Shown here: piece by piece, positions 1 through 9,408 of the stretch
How positions within the stretch are numbered: the stretch's first letter is position 1
How the letters are laid out: the number at the start of each line of letters is the position of its first letter
Source of the DNA: Manihot esculenta
Taxonomy: Eukaryota > Streptophyta > Magnoliopsida > Malpighiales > Euphorbiaceae
Assembly (NCBI RefSeq): GCF_001659605.2
Contig: NC_035174.2
Location: 6,450,389 to 6,514,388 of the forward strand
Direction: 5' to 3'
DNA: 64,000 nt
Program-made: the position numbers and the translations under genes
Notes under the pieces: generated by a model
The model's input: only the letters and a program-made list of their open reading frames with translations
The model's database searches: none
What the model was told of the DNA's origin: nothing

Positions 1-345
1 AAACTCTCATTATTTAATTTCTAGATGGTGATATTATTAACAAATTAATTTTAATATTTTTTAAAATATATTAAAATGTCTTTATTTTTTATTTTCATCA
101 ATAAAATAGTTTTTATTTTTTTATGTAAAAATAAGAAGAATAAAAAAAATAAATAATCTAGTTTTCTGCTATAGATAATTTAATTTTTTATCATCTTTTT
201 AACGATAAAAATGGATGAAATAATTATTTTATTGGCAAAAGGAAAAATAAAAATAGTTTAAAAATTTTTTTAAAATTGAAGAAATAATAATAGTAATAAT
301 GTAAATTGGAAAAAGAAATTCCAGGAAAAGGTGTGGAAAAAAAAT
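1..345. other. AT-rich intergenic DNA
   Basis: The stretch is very AT-rich, with homopolymer runs and no credible reading frame. An apparent minus-strand frame over 224-490 runs straight through the tRNA gene and is an artefact. I see nothing else. Confidence 0.7.
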
Positions 346-353
346 TGTGGAGA

Positions 354-386
<33 letters not shown>

Positions 387-426
387 ACCTTAATCTGGCG
401 CCTTAGACCAACTCGGCCACCTCCAC
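346..426 (-). tRNA. tRNA-Leu (anticodon AAG)
   Basis: The minus strand reads as a complete class-II tRNA of 81 nt. The acceptor stem GTGGAGG pairs with TCTCCAC and is followed by discriminator A at 346. The D-arm contains GGCCGAGTTGGTCTAAGG. The anticodon arm has stem CCAGA/TCTGG and loop TTAAGGT, which places AAG at positions 34-36. A long variable arm follows, as expected for Leu, and the T-arm holds GGTTCAAATCC. No intron is seen and CCA is not encoded, as is normal for nuclear plant tRNAs. The AAG anticodon (A34 modified to inosine) decodes CUU/CUC. The internal A and B boxes lie in the D- and T-arms. The gene is transcribed away from the PPR gene, with about 0.6 kb between them. Confidence 0.95.
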
Positions 427-1035
427 TGCGCCGGTTGAATCTTCTCGGTTGATCATTATAAAAGGCGCTAAGGTTTATAAGGAATGTCACGTCTTCTTTC
501 TGAATCTCTTCACGCAGAAATCCTCAAACCCCCGCCATTAGTTCTACCTTCGTCCTCACATGGGACCGTAGCTTCGTTCTCACTGCAAAAAGTGATGCTC
601 TTCCCCATCTGATAAACCATTAAACCTCCATCCAAAACCCTAACGGACTGCATCACTCTACCTCCAACGGCACCGTTCAGGCAACTCTGGCCTTATGCAT
701 GAATAGCTGTCCCGTCGCTTTTTTCACATTACGGGTAATTTATTTCCGACAATAGATATATTTTCTAATCGTTTCACGATTACTTTTAGTTATTGGTTTT
801 GTTTCACTGCTTGGCTACCGGGAAAGTTGTGGAGGTCAGGCTTCCTTTTGTTTTATTTTGAAGGCATAATGGGGTTAACCTTGGTAAATTGTTAGTTATT
901 CAAAATGATTGTGTTTTATTGGTTATTTTTAGGGTAAATGAAGCTTGAAGCCGGGAAAAAAACATGGTTGGTCTTAAAATCAACTTGGGAAGCGATTTTG
1001 ATGTATAAATCAATTAGATTTTTATAAATTTTGGG
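427..1035 (+). promoter_or_regulatory. Upstream region and 5' leader of the PPR gene
   Basis: This is 609 bp between the tRNA and the PPR start codon. It is less AT-rich than the flank and includes a pyrimidine-rich stretch around 490-690, typical of a plant 5' leader. A possible leader intron could start at the GTAATTTATT near 736 and end at a TTTTTAG near 931, but I cannot confirm splicing or a transcription start. No clear TATA box is seen. Confidence 0.4.
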
Positions 1036-3318
1036 ATGACTCCTGCTTTGCTTCCTAAACATGTAGCTGCTGTCCTAAAGTACCAAAAGGATCCCCTCAA
1101 AGCACTTGCGATTTTCAATTCTGTTAAGAAAGATGGTTTCAAGCACACGTTGTTAACTTATAAGTGCATAATTGAAAAGCTTGGGTTTCATGGTGAGTTT
1201 GAGGCTATGGAGAATGTGCTCATGGAGATGAGGGCAAATGTTGATAATAGTTTGTTGGAAGGAGTGTATATTGTAGCCATGAGAAACTATGGAAGGGAAG
1301 GGAAGGTTCAAGAAGCTGTTGATGTGTTTGAGAGGATGGACTTCTATAACTGTGAGCCGTCAGTTTTATCTTATAATACAGCCATGAACATATTAGTTGA
1401 GTATGGGTATTTCAAGCAAGCCCATAAACTGTATTTAAGGATGAAGGATAAAGGAATTGTTTCTGATGTTTATACTTTCACCATAAGGATAAAGTCATTT
1501 TGTAGGACAAAAAGGCCTCATGCAGCTTTACGGCTTCTTAACAACATGCCTTTTCAAGGGTGTGAGCTTAATGCAGTTGCATATTGTACCGCAATTAGTG
1601 GGTTCTACGAAGAAGACTATCAAGTTGAGGCATATGAATTGTTTAATATGATGCTTAGTATGGGTATCTTTCCTGATATTGCTACATTCAATAAGCTTAT
1701 AAATATTCTTTGTCGGAAGGGGCATGTCCAAGAAAGTGAAAAACTGCTCAATAAGGTGCTCAAGAAGGGAGCATGCCCGAATTTGTTTACACTTAATATC
1801 TTCATCCAAGGGCTTTGCAGAAAAGGTGCACTTGATGGGGCTATCAGTTTGTTTGATAGTGTGACTAGGGAAGGGCTAAGTCCTGATGTTGTGACATACA
1901 ACACATTAATCTGTGGATTATGTAAGAACTCCAAGGTTGTAGAAGCTGTGAACTATCTGCATAAAATGGTGAACAAGGGATTGGAGCCTGATGGCTTCAC
2001 TTACAATACTATAATTGATGGATTTTGCAAAATGGGCATGACACAAGAAGCTGACAAGATTATGAATGATGCTATTTTCAAAGGATTTGTGCCTGATGAG
2101 TTCACATATGGCTCACTAATTAATGGGTTATGCCAGGACGGCGACATAGACCGTGCGCTGGCTCTTTTCAACGAGGTATTAGGGAAAGGAATAAAGTGTA
2201 GCATTGGTCTATATAACACACTTATTAAAGGGTTATCTCAGCATGGACTTATTTTGGAAGCATTGCAGCTAATGAATGACATGTCAGAAAAAGGTAGCAG
2301 CCCAGATATATGGAGTTATAATATAGTTATAAATGGTTTGTGCAAGATGGGTTTTGTCTCTGATGCCAATAATCTAATGAATGATGCCATTGGCAAAGGG
2401 TATAACCCAGACATTTTCACATTCAATACTTTGATTGATGGTTACTGTAAACAATTGAAGTTGGACAATGCAATTGAGATTCTAAACAGCATGTTGATCC
2501 ATGGTATCACTCCTGATGTGATCACATATAATTCTGTATTGAATGGCCTCTGCAAGGCTGGGAAATCTGAAGATGTAATGGAAACGTTCAAAATGATGAT
2601 GGAAAAAGGATGTGTGCCCAACATAATCACATATAATATACTTGTAGAGAACCTGTGTAAAGCTCGGAAGGTGAATGAGGCTCTGGACTTGCTGGAAGAA
2701 ATAAGAAACAAGGGAATGGCCCTAGATACTGTTAGTTTTGGCACAGTGATAAGTGGTTTTTCCAATAATGGAGATTTGGATGGAGCCTACCAACTCTTTA
2801 GAAAAATGGAACAACAATATAATGTGTGTCACACTGTAGTGACCTACAATATCATGATCAATGCCTTCTCTGAAAAGCTAGATATGCATATGGCAGAAAA
2901 GCTTTTTCATGAGATGCGGGATAAAGGCTGTGCCCCAGACAGTTATAGTTTTCGTGTCATGATTGATGGCTTCTGTAAAATGGGAAATGTTGATTCTGGA
3001 TATAATTTTCTCCTGGAAAAGATTAAGAAAGGGTTCATTCCGTCACTGACAACATTTGGACGGGTAATAAACTGTCTTAGTGTGCAGCACAGAGTTCATG
3101 AAGCAGTTGGTATTATTCGTCTTATCGTGCACAATGGGATTGTCCCCGAGGCTGTGGACACTATCTTTGAGGCTGATAAAAAGGCTATTGCAGCACCTAA
3201 GATAGTCTTGGAAGACTTGTTGAAGAAAAGTCATATAACATATTATGCATACGAACTTCTCTATGATGGCATTAGAGATAAGAAACTACAAAAGAAAAAG
3301 CTTCCAAGTGGGTCTTAG
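1036..3318 (+). CDS. P-class pentatricopeptide repeat protein, At1g74580-like
   Basis: This is a single-exon gene encoding 760 aa. From about residue 70 to 700 the protein is an unbroken string of roughly 18-19 repeats of 35 residues. Most have the P-type pattern ending in PD and starting [VF]TYN, with helices of the form xLIxGLCKxG. There are no L/S variants and no E, E+ or DYW tail, so it is P-class. Proteins of this class bind single-stranded organelle RNA and act in stabilisation, processing, splicing or translation. The start Met is followed by PALLPKHV, and the tail contains APKIVLEDLLKKS and ITYYAYELL. These features and the length match the Arabidopsis protein At1g74580 as I remember it, which supports this start and orthology. 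The RNA target is unknown and the organelle cannot be fixed by eye, because no classical long transit peptide precedes the repeats. It sits between a tRNA gene and a MULE and is intact. Confidence 0.93.
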   Translation: MTPALLPKHVAAVLKYQKDPLKALAIFNSVKKDGFKHTLLTYKCIIEKLGFHGEFEAMENVLMEMRANVDNSLLEGVYIVAMRNYGREGKVQEAVDVFERMDFYNCEPSVLSYNTAMNILVEYGYFKQAHKLYLRMKDKGIVSDVYTFTIRIKSFCRTKRPHAALRLLNNMPFQGCELNAVAYCTAISGFYEEDYQVEAYELFNMMLSMGIFPDIATFNKLINILCRKGHVQESEKLLNKVLKKGACPNLFTLNIFIQGLCRKGALDGAISLFDSVTREGLSPDVVTYNTLICGLCKNSKVVEAVNYLHKMVNKGLEPDGFTYNTIIDGFCKMGMTQEADKIMNDAIFKGFVPDEFTYGSLINGLCQDGDIDRALALFNEVLGKGIKCSIGLYNTLIKGLSQHGLILEALQLMNDMSEKGSSPDIWSYNIVINGLCKMGFVSDANNLMNDAIGKGYNPDIFTFNTLIDGYCKQLKLDNAIEILNSMLIHGITPDVITYNSVLNGLCKAGKSEDVMETFKMMMEKGCVPNIITYNILVENLCKARKVNEALDLLEEIRNKGMALDTVSFGTVISGFSNNGDLDGAYQLFRKMEQQYNVCHTVVTYNIMINAFSEKLDMHMAEKLFHEMRDKGCAPDSYSFRVMIDGFCKMGNVDSGYNFLLEKIKKGFIPSLTTFGRVINCLSVQHRVHEAVGIIRLIVHNGIVPEAVDTIFEADKKAIAAPKIVLEDLLKKSHITYYAYELLYDGIRDKKLQKKKLPSGS

Positions 3319-4422
3319 TTTGAATATTCAAAGGGCTCCCAGATTGTATTCTTTATTGGAATGGGAAATATAACTTATATAAATGCGTTCTGATAAAAGT
3401 CAAGCATTTACCAGAAGTTCAAGTATAAACTTGTTAGCAACCCCAGTGGCAGCTGAAATAATTCACTGCAGAAAACAATGGTATGCTGGGTCGCCTTTTT
3501 CTTTTTTCCTGTGCTCTGTATTTCTCAGCAGGATAGTTTATACCCTTTCAGGTGTTTCAGGGATTGATTAAACACTTAACCTACTGAATGTTGGGATACA
3601 ATTTTGTTGGTCATAACTTTACCGGTTTGTTACTTGTTTAAAAATTCATAGACCAAATTACTTATAGCTGACCTCCATCCCTCCCCTGCTTAACTTAAAT
3701 CGTTTAAGCATTCGTACTGGAAATTGCTAGTGGCAAATTATTCACCATGCTAAAATTTTGTGCAATTGATTAGATTTGGTAGTCCTTGGCAGAGGGCATG
3801 CTGCCACAGTAGTACTTTGTTCTGCAAAGAGGGCATGGTTAAGCCAACTGCTGCTGCGCTGTTGCGCCAACCTGGGCTGGTCCTCTTCCTATTGCATTTG
3901 GTTGAGGTTCCAGAAAGGAACAAGGTATCACGAATTTGATACCATCTTGTTGGATGTGAACAACTTGCTTTACCAATATACTCAAGTAAAATATACAGAT
4001 CAAATTCATTTTATCTGGGATTAATTCTGACAATGACATGAATTTGAAATGGTTTCAGCAGCATTAAGTTAATGCACTTTGATTTAGAATTTAATTTGTT
4101 GAATCTAATTTAATGAGACAATGGGTGAAATGGACCACTCTTAAATGTAATTTCTGAGTAGCATTTCTCAACCCAGATCATTTGTTACCTTAGTTGAATA
4201 TTTGATTCTGAGAAAAGAAGCATGGCATGCAAGTGAAGAAGGCTGAACCATGTCATTGTGCACTCTTAATTTGCCATAGATATATAATATGCAGTAGCTG
4301 AAAAGCTTCTTTCATCTGATTAAGCTTTGGCAGATTACTAATGCAAATAAATGAGCAAGGACTAGATGCATCTGTCCATGAGGTCCGGACTTGTATTGTG
4401 TGTAATGTATGTCTCAGCTACC
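3319..4422 (+). other. 3' flank of the PPR gene
   Basis: This 1.1 kb probably begins with the PPR 3' UTR. Short frames at 3383-3571, 3776-4024 and 3839-4039 show no family resemblance and no coding bias. The segment 3780-3950 is less AT-rich than its surroundings and might be untranslated mRNA. I identify no gene. Confidence 0.45.
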
Positions 4423-4431
4423 ACATTCAAG
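4423..4431. repeat. MULE target-site duplication, left copy
   Basis: The 9-mer ACATTCAAG directly abuts the first base of the element at 4432. The same 9-mer follows the last base of the element at 7671-7679. Nine bp is the target duplication length of Mutator-like elements. Confidence 0.93.
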
Positions 4432-4825
4432 GAGCATTTTTTCAAATCATGCAAAAATGGAGAAATATTTTCAAAAACAAGGATCCGAAAATATTTTCGG
4501 ATTCTGTGTGTCAACGGAGAGTGTTCGGCAGTCATTGTTCGACACCCATGGTGTCGAACAAGGGAGAGTTCGACACTATGGGTGTCGAACTCTGCTTTGG
4601 TGAGCTTGTTCGGCACTATGAGTGCCGAACAAGCTCGTCCGGGCCACGGGAACAGCGCAACACTGCTCCCGTGGCTGCTAAGTTGGCAGAAAAAATTGTT
4701 CGCCACTTAAAGTGGCGAACAAAAGTTATGCAAATGGCATGTTCGCCACCTTGGATGGCGAACATGCACAGAAAACTAATCCCCGTCAGGAATCCCTGAC
4801 GAGCGTTGACTGAGGAACACTTTTC
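4432..4825 (+). repeat. MULE left terminal inverted repeat with hairpin array
   Basis: The repeat matches the reverse complement of 7340-7670. Visible dyads, in order, are: a perfect 20-bp palindrome at 4483-4502; arms of 11 bp at 4536-4560; 12 bp at 4565-4593 (loop TATGG); 16 bp at 4602-4636 (loop ATG); 12 bp with one mismatch at 4643-4673; 13 bp at 4696-4722; a dyad at 4738-4764; and 7 bp at 4784-4801 (loop AATC). Most arms share the core GTTCG[AGC]CAC. Compared with the right TIR it has lost part of one hairpin near 4530 and kept two or three that the right one lacks. Confidence 0.88.
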
Positions 4826-5107
4826 TGTTGCATGCAGAGCCACGCGGGCCTGCATGCACAGGGGAGACGTTGGCTTTTATTCTTCCTCTCCCACCCTCTC
4901 TTTCTTTTGAGCTTTCATTCTTCCTCTTCAGCACTGGTTCTCCTTCTCCGGCTGTTCACTTCTCCTTCTCCGGCACTTCACTTCTCCTCCTCCGGCTCTT
5001 CACTTCTCCATCTCCGGCTTCTCCTCCTCTAGCTCTTCGCTTTGGCATAGATCATCACATCTTCTTCAACACACCGTTCATCAGGTTTTTCTAATTTTTT
5101 TTTAAAA

Positions 5108-5112
<5 letters not shown>

Positions 5113-5148
<36 letters not shown>
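5113..5148. repeat. (AT)18 microsatellite
   Basis: This is an uninterrupted run of 18 AT dinucleotides inside the MULE, just interior to the left TIR and former leader region. It is likely to vary in length between individuals. Confidence 0.95.
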
Positions 5149-5152
<4 letters not shown>

Positions 5153-5995
5153 ATGAAATAATAAATTAAAATATTAAGATATATTCTTTTTGAAATAGAA
5201 AATATTAAGATATATCAAATTTAAAATTTAAAAATATAAGATATTTCAGAATAAATAGTATTGTTAATATAATTTTTTATGTAATTTTTATAAATTTAAA
5301 AATATTATTAAATGAAGTTTAAAATTTTTAAAAATTAAATAATTAGTATTTTAATTTAAGGGAATAAATAATTAATTATTTAAAAAAATGTTAACCGTCC
5401 ATCAATGATTTAATTAAAAAAATTATTTAATTATATTTTTATGATAATTTATCTGTAAAATATATTAAAGATTGCAATAAAGTTAAATAAAAATAATTTA
5501 TATCTTTAAATATTTGTAAAGTAATGTGTGAAGAAATTTTTTAAATGATAGTTTAAATTTTTTTTAAAAAGAATATAATATTTTAAATTCAAATATTATA
5601 ACAATATATAAATTAATGAGAATTAATTATATTTTATATTGAAGTTTTTGTAAATATTTGCAATATCATATGAAATTTAATATTTTGAAAAGAAATATAA
5701 TTAAAAAATAATAAACTTTTGTATTATTCTAAAATTATTTTTTTTTATTCTAATGAAATGAATTTTTTAAAATTAATCCGTTACATTTATTTGTATTAAA
5801 ATTAATTTTTAAAGAATATAATAATTTAAATTCTTAAATTATTTCATCCGTGTATTTCGTTTTTAATTTTTTTGATATTATTATTTATTTTAATTTGTAT
5901 ATTATAATAGTATATAAATTGATTAGTAGTAATTTTATTTTATGTTTAAGTTTTTTTAAATAATTTGTAATATGTAATGAAATTTAATTTTTTAA

Positions 5996-6193
5996 TTAAA
6001 TATAAAAAAATATAATAAATTCATTATTTTCGGATAATCCAATTGTACGAGTAATTTGACCGACCAATTGATTAAAACTTATTCGTTTACCCAATTGAAT
6101 AATTTTTGAAAAACCTCCATCATAATCGTAATCATTACAACTATTTATAATATTACCATCCCAATGAATATTAACATACGCAGGAAGTGTCAT
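5996..6193 (-). pseudogene. Remnant of a MuDR-type transposase N-terminal exon
   Basis: A 65-codon frame opens with MTLPAYVNIHWDGNII and continues through a segment of the form KRISFNQLVGQI followed by TRTIGL. This resembles the N-terminal domain of plant MULE transposases, which lies before the zinc-binding and DDE catalytic regions. None of the later domains, including the DDE core and the SWIM zinc finger, can be found in the rest of the element, so no transposase can be made. The AT-rich sequence on both sides probably represents decayed intron or exon. The assignment rests on general resemblance plus the MULE context, so I am only fairly sure. Confidence 0.6.
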
Positions 6194-6623
6194 TTCTCTG
6201 TAAAAAATAATAAATAATAAATAATTTTACCACCATTTACTGTATACATAAAAAAAATAAAAATTTAGAATATAAAATATTTAAAACTTACATGTGTTTC
6301 TTCTTTTGTATTCGAATCGATAAGAGTAGAAATAAAATTTTTGTGAGATACAATGTAAATTTTGAGTAATTTATGAAGTAATGGATGTGGTAATTTATAA
6401 AGAAACCGGAAATGGAAGTGATGTATAGAGGGATAAAGTGATTAATATGAGTGATTAGTAGGAGTGATTGTTGATTGGGGTGATTAGTGGGATAATTTAT
6501 AGAGATAAAAAATGTGAGTGATGAATAGAGGGATAGAGTGATTAGTAGGAATGATCGGCGATTGGAAGATGATTGGTGGGATTGGAGGATGATTGGTGGG
6601 ATAATTTATAGGCGGGAGTGAGT

Positions 6624-6639
6624 TCTAGTTCGAACTAGA
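6624..6639. repeat. Perfect 16-bp palindrome inside the MULE
   Basis: TCTAGTTCGAACTAGA is its own reverse complement. It opens a GC-richer island (6610-6760) that also holds repeated CATGCAGGG/GCATGCA words and a dyad around AGCTCTTCAGCAC. The island resembles TIR material and may be a displaced or duplicated piece of it. Confidence 0.6.
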
Positions 6640-7339
6640 CTCACAGGCTGTACACTGCCACCAACATTCATGCAGGGCCACATGCATGCTCCTGCGTGCA
6701 TGCAGGGCCACATGCATGCCCCTGCATCAGCTCTTCAGCACAGTGCCGAAGAGCTTATGCTATTAAAATAATTTCAAAATAAAATAATTATTTAAAATAA
6801 AAAAATATAATTACTTTATTAAAATAATTTTAAAATAAAAAAAATAAAATATATTAAATATTTTCAAAAAATATAATATTATATTTTTAACGTTATAATA
6901 AATTTTAATTTTTTAAAAATAAAAAAAAATATATAATATTTTAATAATAAATAAATTTTTGGTACACTATTTAAATTTATAAAATATTTTAATTTTAAAA
7001 TATATAAATTTATTAGATAATTTAAATTTAATTATTATAATAATAATATTATTAAATATTATTTTTATAATAAAATTAAAAATGAGTTATTAATTTATTA
7101 ATGATTAAAAAATATATAATTTTAAGCATAAAAAATAAATTTTATATTAATATATTTTAATTAATATCAATAAATATATTTTAATTTAGTATAAAATTTT
7201 ATTAATTTTTATAATTTTTTAAATATATATTTATTTTATAAATTTTATTTTCACACGAATTTATTCGGCAACATTGCTGCCGAACAAATTCCTGTGGTAT
7301 CACATTCATGCATGCATGTGATACCACAGGAAAAGTGGC

Positions 7340-7670
7340 GAACACTTTCCTGGTCACGCCTCGTTAGGAATCTCTGACGAGGCTTGTTTTCTATGCATGT
7401 TCGCCACCTTAGATGGCGAACATGCCACGCAGCAGAATTGTTCGCCACTTAAAGTGGCGAACAATTCTTTACGCCAGGCTGGGGGCCACGGGAATCGTTC
7501 TTGGCGGCCACGGGAGCAATATGATGCATTAAGGTGGGTGTCGAACAAGAGTGTTCGGCAGTATGACTGTCGAACACTCTCCGTTGACACACAGAATCCG
7601 AAAATATTTTCGGATCCTGCATGTTTTTGAAAATATTTCTCCATTTTTGCATGATTTGAAAAAAATGCTC
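7340..7670 (-). repeat. MULE right terminal inverted repeat with hairpin array
   Basis: Read on the minus strand it begins GAGCATTTTTTTC and matches the left TIR. Hairpins include arms around 7395-7425 and 7434-7470 (core GTTCGCCAC) and a dyad near 7553-7578, plus the 20-bp palindrome shared with the left end. Just inside, at 7291-7330, is a further hairpin with perfect 15-bp arms beginning CCTGTGGTATCACAT and a 10-nt loop. This TIR lacks the GAGTTCGACAC and GAGCTTGTTCGGCAC hairpins of the left TIR, so the two ends have lost and kept different palindromes. Confidence 0.85.
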
Positions 7671-7679
7671 ACATTCAAG
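7671..7679. repeat. MULE target-site duplication, right copy
   Basis: ACATTCAAG is identical to 4423-4431 and lies immediately after the element end at 7670. Confidence 0.93.
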
Positions 7680-8664
7680 TCTTCAAGGAATAAATAAACT
7701 TTTTTTTTTCATACAAAAGATTATGTACTAAAACAAGGGTGTCATTCAAAACATTCCAACTGTACTATAAAGCAAAAATGTGACAATCTCCCAGATGTTC
7801 TCTGCTTCACCTTCTACCTCGCTCATAATTATAAATATAATAATACCCTTCTCCAGAAATATTTGATTCTTTTATAATGCAGTCACAGACTGAAACAAAC
7901 TTTTTCTTTTTGACACAAATATTTTTTTTGTATAGAGAATTTGATTGTAAGTAGTGGGAAAATAGAGTGTAAAACAAATATACAGAATTGAAAATTTCTG
8001 CAGTCACACACTGAAACAAGAGGTGGGAGTAGAAACAGAGATGATGAAGACGAAGAGATTAAGGAAAGAAAGAGAATTCTAAAAGAAAAAAGGGAGAAAA
8101 AAAAAGCCTCTCTTTAGAATTCCAGGGTCAGCCTACTATTTTGACAAAAATTGTCGTCCGAAAATTTAATTTAGTTTTTAAATTGAGGTTGAATCTAAAA
8201 TTTGAAAAGTCTCAAAATTAATTAAGAATGATATATGTTTTAAAAAATAAGTAAAAAGTACATAATAATAATAATAGTAATTTTTGTTAATATTCAATTA
8301 GCTAATGAGAAGAGTGCTTCATAATAGAACAATATATTCCCTTGAATGGTTGTTGAAATTCTCATTTAAATATAATTAAATTTTGCAATAGTTATTATTA
8401 AATGTCTGAATTTTTTAAAAATTTATTAGTTTATTTATATTTAAAATTTATCTATTTTATTTTATAAAAAGTCACTCTATTAATTAAGTATTACCAAATT
8501 TTAATGAATAAATTGTACCTCTCTGTATGCTTACGGTATTTATGAAATGTACTGGGCAATTTAAGTTATGGTCTTGTTTTAAATGGAAAACAATAAGTGA
8601 GCAACTGGTCCCTTCTTATGTCAAGTTAAACTCCTAATTTTTAATATCATGAAATAAATATTTA
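7680..8664. other. Intergenic DNA between the MULE and the LTR nest
   Basis: This is about 1 kb of AT-rich sequence with a purine-rich tract (8030-8110). The only frames are short and unlike any known protein. I see nothing to annotate. Confidence 0.6.
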
Positions 8665-8669
8665 GACTT
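8665..8669. repeat. Target-site duplication of the outer Tat-like element (left)
   Basis: GACTT precedes the LTR start TGATAAATC at 8670. The same five bases follow the far LTR end at 36913-36917, some 28 kb away, on the other side of the nested insertions. Confidence 0.9.
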
Positions 8670-9353
8670 TGATAAATCTTTTCCTCTTCCTGGTCCATGA
8701 TAGATCTAGTTTTTTTCTGGGTCCCTTCTTGCTGGGTTCTCTGATGGGTCTCTCCATGTTCTATCTGGTGAAGGGACCTGTAAAATAAGAAAGAATGGTC
8801 AGGGGCCTACCGGGGGTGCCCCGGTGGAGGCCCTCCAACGCTCAAGTCAGATTTTATGGCTCAGAGTAGTATATTCAGGCAAGAGTTGCAGAAAGAATAA
8901 AAATGGTATCCAGGAAGGAGAAGGAAGAAGAAGAGAGAACCCCCCTCTGCGTGGCCTCTACCGTGATATATATATCTGTCTCTCTGCCACAATGCTAGCT
9001 GTCTTCTGCCGCCTAGCTCCGTATGTACGGATGTGTCAGGCGCCTGCTCCATGCGTAACGGCCATTAATTCTCCTCTGATACGCATGCGGAAGGACCTAC
9101 CAGCGGGGCATCTTGGTCATTTTCCCCTTTCCGGGCTGGGTTTAATGGTAGGGCTGAAGTTGAGCCTGGTGAGGGCCTGATTACTGGGCCGAGAGGTTTG
9201 GGCCGGCTTGACTGAGGAGTCTAGGCGGAGTTCGGCCCTGTGACTGAGCGGGCTGGACCTGACTCTCAAAGGGAACATTGAAGCCTTCGGATCATGGACT
9301 GTTTTCATGGGCCTGGCCTTTTAGACCGGGGTGAAGAAATTCAGCGATCATCA
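8670..9353 (-). repeat. 3' LTR of the outer Tat-like element
   Basis: The LTR has TG/CA ends and equals 14726-15344 plus 36848-36912 in length (684 bp), at about 98% identity by eye. A perfect palindrome GATATATATATC near 8965-8976 could serve as its TATA element, but this is only a suggestion. A frame of about 118 codons here is repeated in the other LTR and is not a gene. Confidence 0.92.
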
Positions 9354-9408
9354 ATTGCCCCTTTATCTCCTCAGTAGTTATTCCATGACTGGTGAAGGGA
9401 TAAATCTT
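9354..9408 (-). promoter_or_regulatory. Polypurine tract and adjoining stem-loop
   Basis: On the minus strand the sequence runs through GAGGAGATAAAGGGGCAAT into the LTR start, the expected site of plus-strand priming. Two arms, 9362-9379 and 9387-9404, can pair (about 13 of 18 positions, plus possible G-U pairs) around a short loop, so the tract lies in one arm of a hairpin. The corresponding site of the complete Tat element has the same layout. Confidence 0.7.

Larger units (their letters stand above)
4432..7670. mobile_element. Non-autonomous Mutator-like element (MULE), 3.24 kb
   Basis: The element has long terminal inverted repeats beginning GAGCATTTTTT and perfect 9-bp flanking duplications, the hallmarks of a Mutator-superfamily insertion. 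The TIRs are unusually long (about 330-400 bp) and filled with short palindromes. The inside (5100-7250) is extremely AT-rich and holds no full transposase. What remains is one decayed exon on the minus strand (5996-6193) that resembles the N-terminal domain of plant MuDR-type transposases. It therefore looks like a deletion derivative of an autonomous element that relies on a transposase made elsewhere. A pyrimidine-rich stretch at 4870-5050 inside the left TIR border may be a former leader. The clean target duplication suggests a fairly recent insertion, about 1.1 kb downstream of the PPR stop codon. Confidence 0.9.

Noticed and set aside
224..490. 88-codon minus-strand frame
   Set aside because: It spans the whole tRNA-Leu gene and low-complexity flank; it is not a protein gene.
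4341..4799. Overlapping frames of 64-152 codons on both strands in the left MULE TIR
   Set aside because: The palindromic arrays create mirrored open frames on both strands. No domain is recognisable, and they mirror frames in the right TIR.
4530..4805. CRISPR-like impression of evenly spaced short repeats
   Set aside because: The units are self-palindromes inside MULE terminal repeats. Spacers are irregular, there are no cas genes, and the host is a plant.
4480..7620. Hairpins as microRNA precursors
   Set aside because: Stems are mostly 11-16 bp, too short for a typical plant miRNA duplex, and no expression data are available. Only a small-RNA role is mentioned as a possibility.
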